DNA of 64,000 nt from Beroe forskalii (Eukaryota; Ctenophora; Nuda; Beroida; Beroidae): assembly GCA_011033025.1 (NCBI GenBank), contig WFMF01000015.1:1042813-1106812 (forward strand), in the 5' to 3' direction. The translations under genes were made by a program, and so were the position numbers. Below the pieces are notes generated by a model that worked only from the letters and a program-made list of their open reading frames with translations, searched no databases and was not told the DNA's origin. The stretch's first letter is position 1. Every line of letters begins with the position of its first letter. Below are positions 37,278 to 64,000 of the stretch, one piece after another.

Positions 37278-38605
37278 TGCTATTTATCAGTTTTCTCATT
37301 GCTATTTATCAGTTTTCTTGTGCGTGTTAATTAAGCAGCTCTCTTATCAGTACATTGCAACTTGAACGCACTCAGCACACACCGTTACCCTGCTGTACAC
37401 AGCCGTGTACATACAACATGGAATTCTCATTGGAAAACCTATACAGCGTGGAGAAGGATGTGGACTCAGTGTTCGGCGCTGTGTTTGGAGTGAACTGGAC
37501 TGAGGTCAACAAGACGACGGTGACGAAATTTGACAAAGCGACTCTCACCAATCTTGTTTTGTCAGCTGTTAGTGTGCTCGGGAAAAGTAAGGAGGTGCTG
37601 CGGTCAGCTGCTACAAGTGTTGAACAACTAAGAAAAGAACAGATAGAGAACCAGAATACGTTGCTCAAGCTCCAGGAAGATCTACTGAAGAGCAAATGTG
37701 ATCAAGTTGTGGAAGTGCAGAAAACAGTGAAGGAGGAAATTCGGAGTTTCAGCGATGCTGTCAAGAAGGGATGCACTGACACCGGTATGACGAAAACACT
37801 GGTTAAAGCTGCTGTGAAAGCTGCTGTGACGGAAGATGACAGGACGAAGTCATTCATGGTGTTTGGACTTGGCGAGGGCCCCGACGAAGTTTTGCGGTTG
37901 AAGGTGGAGGACTTACTAAGCTGCACAGGAGAAAAGCCCATCGTCAACGACTGTTACCGCGTTGGGAAGGTTATGCCAGATTCTGAGCGTGCAGTGAAGG
38001 TGGTGCTCCGCAATGGACAAGCAGTGACAAGGGTGCTGAGGAATGCAAAAGTATTGAGAGCTACGACGCGTTTCAAGAAGGTGTACATCACCCCAGACAG
38101 GAGCCGTGAAGAGAGACAACAGAGGAAGAAACTCGTTACTCAGATGAAGGAGAAAATAAGGAGCGATCCCCAACAGTATCATTTCATCAGGAATAGTGCT
38201 GTCTGCAGCAGAGACAAGGAGCAGGCACCCCCCAGTCTATCAACAACCAACTCGTCTTCATCGTCAGCTCGGACTGTGACGTCATCACGAACTGTGCCCC
38301 CGGCCAAGACTTCAACACCGCTCGAACTCTTCTTCCTAAATCACGCTGAATAGGACAACTAAAACTCCCCGACTATAGCGTATTTCGAATTTTGGGTGTT
38401 TTTATTCTTGTGATGTTCGATTTGAGTGCTACTTGTGTGTGGCGTTTGATTGAGTGGCAATGGGCCACACGTGCTAAGGACACATACCTTAATTGGTATC
38501 TCTTCGTGCTTGTGGTTTATTAGATATTATTATTGTACATATATATCATATTGTTTCAAAGCCCTTATGGGTACCCCACCGTGGGTTTTCAACAAAAATA
38601 CAACA
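37278..38605 (+). mobile_element. ORF1-only LINE-derived retroelement
   Basis: Arm B lacks this block: its sequence runs directly from the ATACAGTT counterpart to the ACATTGCCATCATG counterpart, giving an empty site and fairly precise ends. The element has a short 5' leader with a duplicated TGCTATTTATCAGTTTTCT, one ORF (37355-38353), about 200 bp of 3' sequence and an A/C-rich tail (CAACAAAAATACAACAA). There is no endonuclease or reverse transcriptase, so it resembles the half-LINEs (HAL1) known from mammals. Confidence 0.75.
37355..38353 (+). CDS. LINE ORF1 protein (coiled coil plus RRM-like domain)
   Basis: An intact 332-codon frame; the start MEFSLENLYSVEKD at codon 22 (37418) is the more likely one. 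Residues about 85-130 are a charged, leucine-bearing helical stretch of coiled-coil type (EQLRKEQIENQNTLLKLQED). Residues about 165-275 resemble the RNA-binding fold of LINE ORF1 proteins: SFMVFGLGEG, DCYRVGK, AVKVVLRNG, VYITPDRSREERQQRKKL. The tail is serine- and threonine-rich. Known relatives are RNA chaperones of the retrotransposon particle. No ORF2 follows, so movement would need an enzyme in trans. An intact frame suggests a young copy or retention by selection. Confidence 0.8.
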   Translation: MQLERTQHTPLPCCTQPCTYNMEFSLENLYSVEKDVDSVFGAVFGVNWTEVNKTTVTKFDKATLTNLVLSAVSVLGKSKEVLRSAATSVEQLRKEQIENQNTLLKLQEDLLKSKCDQVVEVQKTVKEEIRSFSDAVKKGCTDTGMTKTLVKAAVKAAVTEDDRTKSFMVFGLGEGPDEVLRLKVEDLLSCTGEKPIVNDCYRVGKVMPDSERAVKVVLRNGQAVTRVLRNAKVLRATTRFKKVYITPDRSREERQQRKKLVTQMKEKIRSDPQQYHFIRNSAVCSRDKEQAPPSLSTTNSSSSSARTVTSSRTVPPAKTSTPLELFFLNHAE

Positions 38606-39261
38606 ACTTTTTAAGCATGGCCATCATGTTGCAACTTTCATCTGAAAATTTAAGTCAAATTAGACCTGCTATTTCCCTGCGCAAGTCCAGACAAATCAGT
38701 AATTATAATCAAGTCTTTAAATCGATCTAGCATCCGGTAGGACATAATTATCGGCAATTATCACTCTGTCGTCCGGGTTGATTTGTGCTAAAATGCCATC
38801 GATTTCATCGTTCGGTTTAAAATCTGCCTCATCTCAACCTATATTCTAGTAATATTCTTAGCCATGTCCGTAGATTTCCCCTGAGTTCAACTTGTATCTC
38901 GAATTTTTGACGTGTTTCACTTGAAGAGTAAAAGGCTCATCCGTTCCATTCTATTTTCTTTGCTGCCATGCTTTTATAATGTGTTTCAGAGTTTTAGCCT
39001 TTAGGCTTCTAAATTTTCATGCCTCGGAATAAATAAAACTAGACACTTTAAAAGTTATACAAATTAGAATATGAAACAATAAGAAGCATTTAAAATTATA
39101 TCAAGATTAATTAAAAATGTAGAAAACAAAAGTTTCAACCCTATCCGTATCTTCAAGATACATCTTTCGAAGGAATCACTTAACATATGAAGTAAATGAA
39201 AGTAGTTCTAGCACACCAATATAATGATATACTTAAGCCTCTAAAGGAAGGGTGAGACATC

Positions 39262-39459
<198 letters not shown>

Positions 39460-40100
39460 TTAAAAAGTAGTAAGATATTAGAATCGGGGCTAGGTGAATG
39501 GAGTTGAGTGGACTGGTTGAAACTTGAAAAATAGTAAATTAGTGGAATTTTAGGTGATGATATACCAGCTAAAGTATCAAAATTTGTTTCGTAGATGTTT
39601 AGTTCTACCAATTCCTCTTATCGAGTATACGATGAAATATTGAGTTGAATATATCGCAAATGTTTGATAACAAGCTTAATTGCTTTGATGTTATATGGCT
39701 TCAAATTCTACACCTCTTCTCGTACATGTTTGGACCGTTTTGTTTAGCTTGGTTTGACTTGGAATTGTGAATTAATCCAAAAATCATTATTTCAACTTGA
39801 TTCAGTTCTGATGACAGTAAGAAAAATAACGTAACAAATAACAGTTTATTTGATATTTTTGGCAGCTCTCAGCTTAAAGAAACGAGTCTTTAATATAAAA
39901 ACCATGCTCAGGATCAACCTGGAGCAAAAGTCTGTAAAACATACCCCTTCCCACACGCGCTGACACGAAGCCGCGCGAAATGATGACGTCACGCTGCGAT
40001 ATTCTCCATGGCAACAGGACACGCGTCTCCCTGGAGACACTCACGCGTTACCCAGGAAACAGTCACGCGTTACCAGAGCATCACGCGGTGACGTCACGGT

Positions 40101-42905
40101 TTAGGAGGATGCTGATAGGTTGACGAGGACCACGTCGTCACAGTCGAGGGTCAGGCCCTTGTGAGGATCTGATTTGACGGACTCTGCGAGTTCTCTCAGT
40201 GCAGCGGCCCTGGGGAAGGAAAGGGTTGGAATACTTGATAATATGGTTTTATTCGATGAGTAAATAAAGGGTTTATCATCCGGATTGTATGCATTAATCA
40301 GTGCAATTAACAATGAGGCCGCAGGCAGTATTAATGACACGATAATCATTAAATGGATGATAGACCTATTAACCAAACCACAAGATTTTTTTGGTGGAAA
40401 TTCGGGGGAAGGGTTAAATATGGAATTAGGAAGGTGAACAAGGGCCTACATAAGATCATTTAGGAGGAACGGGCCACTGGGAAGCCATAGTTTCCATGGA
40501 GAAATTCCGAGGGGGGTACATAATATTCTCGAAGGCGGGGGTATATAATCTTCTTGGATGGAAAGGGGCTAAATTAGTAAATTGATAACTACCTGAATCT
40601 GTTCCTCCTCTTCACAGAGATGAGGGGTTTGTGCAGGGAATCCTCGCTGGTAAGCTGGTCCTGTCCTGCAAAGGAGAAGGGGTTAGGGGTTAACACAGAA
40701 ATTTAATTAGAGGATGAACTAATTCACACTGGCATTTGAGAACCGGAATTTTCATTTTGGTGAATAGTAAAAAAGTAGGTAGAATCGCGAAATTAAAGTA
40801 AAAATATTTACCTCTTTTCACAGTAGCTGCCTTCTTAGCTGTCTTGGAAGTTCGAGCCATGATATCTCAACACAAGGAAAGATGTTAGTTTAACTTCATA
40901 CAGATATTAGAAAGTATATTATAAAAATTGATCCATATGATAACAAGATATTTGGCAAAACACCATCATTATACGGTGAACAGTTACAAAATTCTCCCAG
41001 AATCCATCAAGAATATGCTTTAAGACATCAATTACAAATGCAATAAAACACAAAATCAACAATAATATAGCTATGTTTTCAATGGTATATATGACTCAAA
41101 ACAATTATTCATGATTCAAATTACCAAATTCAGGTTAAATTTAAACTTGAATGAATGTGAATTCAAACTTATTATACTTACTGTAAACTAACTAAAGTTG
41201 TTATATGGGGGACGGGGGTAGGGAAAGACTTCGCATGACGTCAAAACGCAAATATGACGTAAAAATGATGTAATCAGTCAAAAATAATGCGACAATACTC
41301 AAAATCTGTAAAAATTCTCAAGTACGTTCCTAACTTGAATTATAATGCCGAAAATTGATAATATCACCAGAAAATAATTTAGAACTTTTCTCCTGAGTAA
41401 AACCAACGAAAATAAGCTAATTTTATTCCAACAAAAGCTGTACTTAGTTTCTCTCATCAGGCATATTAAACGACAAAACGTTGGGTACAGTAAGTAATAA
41501 TTATTCGTATATATTTCTAAAAATGAATGTCATTTTTGTTGAAAATAATCAATCCTGGTAAAGTTTATGCGTCTCACAGAATTGCTTGTGCGTGTCACCA
41601 TTGCTCCTGATGTAACGAGGGGTCTCAGAAATATGAATATCGTGTCTGTCAAGGCATTCTAGCTTCTATGATGGCTGTCATCATCACCATGTAATTAACA
41701 GTTTATAGCCGACATTCGACAATTCACATATTACGCGTTTTTTAAATATCATAATCAATTCAAGCAAAAAATTGCATCAATAATACAATTGCTCCCAAAA
41801 TTACGAGAATGTCAAAACTCAGTTAGATCACATCTGAAATACTGAAAGGATCCCAGAATTTCAGATTAAATCGTAAATAGATTAACTCACATGGATTAAG
41901 GGTGACCCTGGTCCCCAAGTCTTGGTTCTCACATCGTCATCCACTACCAGTGGACTAGGTCGCATGGAGTCCATTCGCTCCTGCTTCGCAACTTTCAGCA
42001 TCGTGGGCTTCGTGTGGATTTCTGCGGGAGGTCGAATGAGTTATGACATTTTTAAATGGTTTAAAATTGGTTGTCTGACTTCTTCTACTGGGTCATCACT
42101 GTTATTCCATTAATCTGCTTTGTTCCTGAAACAATTGAAAATTCATAAAAACTTCAACAAACCAAAAAAATTTGTCAATTTTAATGAAGAATCATAGAGA
42201 CTGATTATTGACTGCTGTGCCTCGAAAGATCATAAATGCCATGACGGGATGGTGCTGAGAACTGAACATTTGCATCATTTTGACAGAGGCCATGGAGTAT
42301 TTTCCACATTTGGATTATGATGTATCGCTCACGTCTGCGTTGAAGTGAATTGATGACTTCAGACGGCCCATCATTCCATTAATAGTGTAGAAACAATTAG
42401 AAAAACTTCAACAAACCAAAAATGGGCACAGAAAAAAAAACGCGTGGAATGATCCCGCATAAATGATAATCATAAACGTCAAAAGACGGTTATTGTAAGG
42501 CATCATAAATCATGACAGTCGTTTAACGATAATTTGCGATAAACGGGGAACATTTTTATTCGAAACCTTAAATCATCCGTGAAACATCGACAATTTTCAA
42601 TAAGATAAAGTCACCGTACCAGTCTAAAATATTCATGTGATTCTGTGATAACTGATAGCAATAAGGGTGTAGCTCACAATATAAAAATCAGAGGTATTCG
42701 AAAATGAAATCACGCGAAATAATGTCAGTCACATGACACTCGAGATCCCCCCATTGATGTAGCATAGAAAGATAGAACTGTGCGTAAAGTGTTAAATCGA
42801 CCAGAATGGACCCTCACCTCGCTCGTACTGCTCCACCAGGTCGTCCTGCTTCGTCACCACCCGGAAGTTGTTAGGGTTGAGCGGCTGCATGCCGTACGGG
42901 TCCGA
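40101..42905 (-). CDS. Unrecognised gene, 3' five exons
   Basis: Exons 42905-42818, 42021-41887, 40865-40812, 40665-40593 and 40209-40101 (TAA) join with matching phases 1, 1, 1 and 2, giving 152 residues with no stop. Readable parts: SDPYGMQPLNPNNFRVVTKQ, DDLVEQYEREIHTKPTMLKV, ERMDSMRPSPLVVDDDVRTK, MARTSKTAKKAATVKR, HKPLISVKRRNRFRAAALRE and GLTLDCDDVVLVNLSASS. The product is basic in the middle with an acidic end, and no membrane segment is seen. The join at 41887 uses the donor AGTTAAT, 4 bp past a stronger-looking GTGAGT, because only this keeps phase; alternatively ATG 40860 starts a shorter protein. Exons 5' of 42905 were not found. Two RFX-type X-boxes lie 0.7-0.9 kb upstream, which hints at a ciliary role but does not prove it. 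Confidence 0.6.
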
Positions 42906-43527
42906 CTGAAATGGGGAATTTGAGTTTCATGAACCGATGAATGGGATGAAAATTGAGGCTTTTGAATTTGGATAAGACCATACTGAGGATAAGACCATAT
43001 TGCAGATATGTATCTTCGATTCTAAGATGAATTGCTGCTTCAATGCAGAGATCGCAGTCACCAAACGCACCCTTGAATGGGAATGAAGAGAAAATAAGAC
43101 AGAAAATAATCGAGTCTGTTTTCCTGCCAGATAATCTTATAAAACACATCTTTGCTATAAAACTGCTCCTTAGAAAAGGATCTCATTTTCTGTGCTGAAA
43201 TTTACCTTCTTGATCTACTTGAACTTCATCTCAATATCATCGAATATTGGACTCAAGTCCAGACGTCATCGGACCGGAAGTGGGTATCGATAGACCGTAA
43301 AACTAGAATTCCGAAGGGAGAAATATCGGAAGACATGACTCGAAAAATCGTGTAAAAACTCGGAGTTCGGTCGGAAGAAAACACACGGAATAAAATTAAA
43401 CATCCAAAAAATAAGTCCGTAAATATATATCGGGTTGGATATACGTCTGGTGCTCGTAGGAAACGTGATGACAAGTTGTTCTATTGTGCGAGAAATCTGT
43501 CAACACTTCGCCGGGGAGTGCCGAGAC

Positions 43528-43845
43528 CACGTGACCGTGAGTTAAACCCCGTGACACGATTAATGCAGTGGCAGTATGTTACCCTGGCAACTTAGCGTGA
43601 CACGTGACGCGTTACGTCACGCAAAGTACCACAGTCACGTGGTGGCGTTGAGAAAGTCACGTGGTCCGTGGCACGGAAAAGGCTTACCGCAGGTTAAAAT
43701 AGTTGTGTGTGGGATCCGGACACCAAGCAGGATTCGCCGCGTCACGTGACCTTACCATCACCGTTACAACAGCGCGTTACACGTGTCGCCTAGGCAACGC
43801 AGTCACGTGACTGGCACTATGTCATTATGTCAAAACAGTCACGTG
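43528..43845. promoter_or_regulatory. Cluster of eight CACGTG E-boxes and two X-boxes
   Basis: CACGTG occurs at 43528, 43601, 43636, 43658, 43743, 43780, 43804 and 43840. Five are TCACGTG, and GTCACGTGAC is complete at 43741-43750 and 43802-43811, matching the CLEAR-type site of MITF/TFE factors. Two fits to the RFX X-box (GTNRCC, 0-3 bases, RGYAAC) lie at 43578-43591 (GTTACCCTGGCAAC) and 43785-43798 (GTCGCCTAGGCAAC). The block sits between a minus-strand gene (first seen exon at 42905) and a plus-strand lysosomal-type protease (45637). Function is inferred from motifs only. Confidence 0.5.
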
Positions 43846-43849
43846 GTTT

Positions 43850-45630
43850 AATTGATCTCAAGTTAGTTGGTACGACCTGTAAAATGTTCCAGCGAACGGT
43901 CGTTACTGAGATTCAGACCGGGGGAAGAGCAAAGTGGTTAAACCCGCATGGGAAGAAAGGAGGGGTTACGTCATCAACGCACCATTTAAATCTATGAAAA
44001 TGACGTCATCAAAACCACAACGTAAAGTGCGTCTTATATATCAATGCCGCTTGGTGCTTTATGGCGTTGAAAGCTGCCATTAAGAAGTTCTGGGATCTTT
44101 TTGATGAAAAGAGAGAATCTACAAGTACTCTCGGAAGGAGACAAAGTTAAAGTTTAAAACACGGCCTTTTGACTCTCAGAGAGGCGCCACTCACTCCTTC
44201 ATCCAAACCACTGCCTAATATGTCCGGGGAGAATACTTGAATTGAAATTACGTATTTATCAAAACTTAGAGTGGGAAATAGATGATGTTAGACATGCCTA
44301 TTTGAACACTTGATGAGCTCTGTGATATGACAGTGGCGAATTATTACGTCATTTTAGTTTTAAGGTTTTTGAAGCCTTACTAATGAGTGACAGTTAGTAA
44401 CCGATTGAAATATGGCTGAGGGTATAGTTTTATGGGTTTTGTGACAGGTTCAACGTTCTGATAGGGCTGTTAGGAGGGTTGCGTTGGGTGGACTGCGTTG
44501 GGCAATCAAATAAATGTCAAGTTCAGGTTCAGCCCACTTTTCGTTGCACTATCGGTATAAGCCGAGGTATGTACTGAAATCGGAAGTTGAACAACCACGC
44601 CCTCATCACGTGAAACACCATGATTCTGTTCAGAGTTCTTGTTATGATTTATGGCTCATGAGTCATAAATCATTCAAAAGTCATTTAAATCATCGGACAT
44701 CGTGCTATGACTTATGTTACACACGAGCCTTACAGAATTTTGTCATAAGGGATTAAATCAGTAAATCACAGGATTGGATCCACTTTGTCTACTCAATCAC
44801 ATTTATCTTCCCATAGTCCGCGATTTTCGTAAAAAGACCTAATACCGTCCACCGACTATTGATCTTTACAATTCTACCCAATTGTAAAGGATTCTGTGAT
44901 GAATAAGGTATATTGGAAAGTGGAAGTAAAACCAGCGTTTTATTCCCCTAAAATGTAATGCCCCCGTCCCCATCTTAGGAAGTAAGAAATGGACCAGTGT
45001 CTGGCAGTTAAATCACACAAAATCCTCACTTTTCTCTGGCGTAATATGAACCACCTGAGACATGACCAGCTGTACGTGCACTTTCTACTCACCAGCAAGT
45101 TTTGCTATTTCAGCTTAACTTCAGATTGGACCTGCACACAAAGACCTTTTACGACATCTTCTCAATATTCTAAACTCTGATCTTTACGGTAATGATAACC
45201 GCCTATTTTATGTGCTTGACCTCCAAATATGGGGCGCCCAGTTTCAGTTCTTGCGTACAGCAGATTTGCTGTGCAATATGAGCCAGAAAAAAGTTTGTTT
45301 TAAATCATGTGCATCTTACGTTAAACATTGACTTTGAGATAAGCCACGTAATTAACATCAGGTAGCATTGTGGATATCTTATCAGCTGCAATATTATATT
45401 TTCTTATCAGTTTGAGAGTCACGAGATTTTGATGTACAGCGTGTTTTTGTGAGCAGTACCTTTAAATTCATTTTGTTCGGGTTGTCAGTCGTGATTTGTG
45501 CTGAATTGTATTATTTTCATTTTACTTCAGCTGAATTATGCGAAGATTTTCATTAGTAATTTTTAAGTACTGAAACTATCATAAATCACATAGCCGTAGT
45601 TCAAATTATCTAAGTCTTATACAATCTTTT
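43850..45630. other. Intergenic stretch upstream of the protease
   Basis: No supported coding exon. Short frames such as 44514-44756 and 44989-45180 lack family signatures and splice logic. The protease promoter and 5' UTR should lie in the last few hundred bases. Confidence 0.5.
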
Positions 45631-45636
45631 TCAAGA

Positions 45637-48281
<2,645 letters not shown>

Positions 48282-49043
48282 GGATGTCTCACCCTTCCTT
48301 TATCATAGGATTTAGTATCATTGTATCGGTGTGCTAAAACTACTTTCATTTACTTCATATGTTAAGTGATTCCTTGGAAAGATGTATCTTGGAGATATGT
48401 TCCAGGGATAGGGTTGAAACTTTTGTTTTCTACATTTATAATTTTGATATTATTTTAAATGCTTCTTATTGTTTCATATTTTAATTTGTATAACTTTTAA
48501 AGTGTCTAGTTTTATTGTTTCCCAGGCATGAAAATCTGGAAGCCTAAAACACATTATAAGCCTCTTACTCTTCAAGTGAAACACGCTAAAAATTTCGAGT
48601 CACGAGTTGAACTCAAAGAGAAATCTACGGACATGGCTAGATATTTAAAATATAGGTAGAAATGAGGCAGATTTAAAACCAAACGTTGAAATCGATGGCA
48701 TTTTAGCACAAATCAACCCGGACGACAGCAGACGGAGTGATTATTGCCGATAATTCCGGATAATTATATCCTGCCGGAGGCTAGATCGATTTAAAGACTT
48801 GATTATAATTACTGATTTGTCTGGACTAGTGCAGGGAAATAGCAGGTCTTATTTAACTTAAACTTTCAGATGAAAGTTGCAACATGATGGCAATGTTTAA
48901 AAAGAAGTAAAACTGTATCCCTGAATATTCCATTGCGGCTTTGTCATGAGTGACCCAGAGGTCAGAAATTTCGAATATAAGAGTTTATCAATCGATCTAC
49001 GATCGGCTACGATCTATGTACAACTATGTATGATCAATGTACC

Positions 49044-62488
<13,445 letters not shown>

Positions 62489-64000
62489 GTCTCAAACAGT
62501 AGGTATCATAGATCATGAAGATATAATTTCCAATCCCAGAAAAAATTTCAATTTTGGGTGCTTTCCCTACTGAAAATTAAAAGCACAATCCCTTATGAGG
62601 ATGCTTTCAGTTTGATCATCTGTACATTTGAATTTGTTTGTTAAAACATGGGACAAAGATTCCAGATAAGATTCCCTGCCTGGGCCTGCCATTCCTACTG
62701 AGCTACAGGTGAATGATACCTAGGTATCTCAAGCCTTTGCAGCCACATGGATCACTCAGTTGAGCATAAAAGAATCTGTGCAGGTGGGTTGAATGAGGAG
62801 CAGTCAATTGCAGTAAAGTCTTGGACAAATAAAGTATGGATTACACTTCCCTTATTTCCCTCTGCATACTCAACACATATTTTTCTATCCCCTTTTCTCA
62901 CCATGAGTCATCAATGATGGGTGTTGCCATTGACAGTATATAATATGTTTGGCAACTTAAGCATGACTGGGAGAGAGACTTGTTCCATTCCTTATAATGA
63001 GGGTGTAATTTCAAATTACCCCAGCATTGAGTCTGATTATGGTCCTGCCTGTTTGTTTGTGCAGTTTATCCGATAGGTTAACAAAGCAAAGAGAGCTTTG
63101 TTATCCAGCTCATAAATTAATATTTTGGTTAAAAAAAGAGGTACAATAAACTTCCCATTGTTATGTTTCTGAATAATATTTAGAAATTTACAACTGAGCT
63201 ATAATTACACTACTCTATAGGCACACACAGTATTTGACGTCATATGTCAGGATCTTGTCACTCCAACTACACATCCCTTATTGTTTTCTTTAGGCCTGAC
63301 ACCACCCCTTTTCTTTTCTTTGTTTATTGTAAGCCCAGGCATGATTTTTATGAGTACCAACATCATCCCTGTTCTACTTTTTTCCTCAATTAATTAGTTT
63401 CTTCGCACTTAGGTCTCTGATTTGTATCCAGAACTTTTTGAAACTGTCAAAAATCTCTGAAGAGAGTCAATTATAGAAATTTATATTGGTTGAGTAAGCA
63501 CCAAACATTCATAATGAATGGTGTATTGCAATAAGGTGGTCTCCTGGTTCCATGTTGATGGAATGGACTGATCAAATGAAAAACATGCACAATACACTTT
63601 TACAGTGACATCCACACAAAACATCATGTTCTGGTATTTGTGTGCGTTTTTCATCTGAACAATTATTTGATCAATGTGGAATGAGGCAGATGCCTAACAA
63701 ATATCATAATCCAAGGTAAAAATATTTCAAAAAGTTTGAAGTTTATCATCTTTTATAAATATTAAATAAGATCATAGAACATGCAGTAGCACTGATAAAA
63801 AGCCCCAATAATAAATTGTTGAAATAATAAATATTCAAAAATAGGGTCAGTCTTTCATATCTTTGAAAGTGCATATATTTTTACTTAAATTGCTCAAAAC
63901 AATTTTTATCTAAAATCGTTCATTAACAATCAATAATATCTCATAGCGTTGATGAAATCAGAAATGTGTCCACTGTCCAGTCCTGATCTCTTATCACTAC
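62489..64000. other. Upstream region of the zinc-finger gene, no gene seen
   Basis: AT-rich with no supported frames. It should contain the 5' UTR and promoter of the minus-strand zinc-finger gene. I recognised no specific promoter element. Confidence 0.45.

Overview
This window is nuclear DNA of an invertebrate animal. The genes have many short exons with GT-AG introns in all three phases. There is a 22-exon C2H2 zinc-finger gene, a multi-exon papain-family cysteine protease, CR1-type LINE retrotransposons, Harbinger-like MITEs and many minisatellites. Nothing fixes the phylum. A marine deuterostome or lophotrochozoan is plausible, but that is a guess.

Layout. 1-9126 is almost all repeats: several tandem arrays, two MITEs, a 5'-truncated LINE tail and a 1.3-kb satellite of a 17-bp unit. 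At 9295-11094 (minus) lies an intronless 599-codon gene for a tryptophanase / tyrosine phenol-lyase family PLP enzyme, a mainly microbial family and the most surprising gene here. 11.1-21.0 kb has no gene I can support. 21089-24253 (minus) holds the last three exons of an unrecognised gene. 24.3-32.3 kb is mostly non-coding, with one exon-like segment.

32.9-51.6 kb is an ancient inverted segmental duplication. Arm A (about 32890-39815) and arm B (about 47735-51565, reversed) flank a 7.9-kb unique spacer. Each arm carries the last five exons of a zinc-finger gene and the last exon of a cathepsin-like protease. Arm B belongs to the complete copies: the zinc-finger gene on minus (62488 to 49044) and the protease on plus (45637-48281), which converge tail to tail. 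Arm A is a fragment. Its five zinc-finger exons stay open, and they join in frame to a new upstream exon holding an ATG (32345), so it may be a chimeric gene. Arm A later took two insertions that arm B lacks: a 2.3-kb foldback element with 806-bp inverted repeats, and a 1.3-kb retroelement carrying only an intact LINE ORF1. The spacer holds the 3' exons of another minus-strand gene (42905-40101). Beyond them is a dense cluster of CACGTG E-boxes and two RFX-type X-boxes (43528-43845), between that gene and the protease.

The zinc-finger gene has a Tudor-like N-terminal segment, a long acidic middle and eight C2H2 fingers. Its third intron contains a nearly full-length but frame-broken LINE (about 56900-61600) with a PHD-type zinc finger in ORF1.

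Splice phases were chained by hand and agree across all joins of the zinc-finger gene, the 42905-40101 gene and the 23873-21089 exons. The protease fails at one join.
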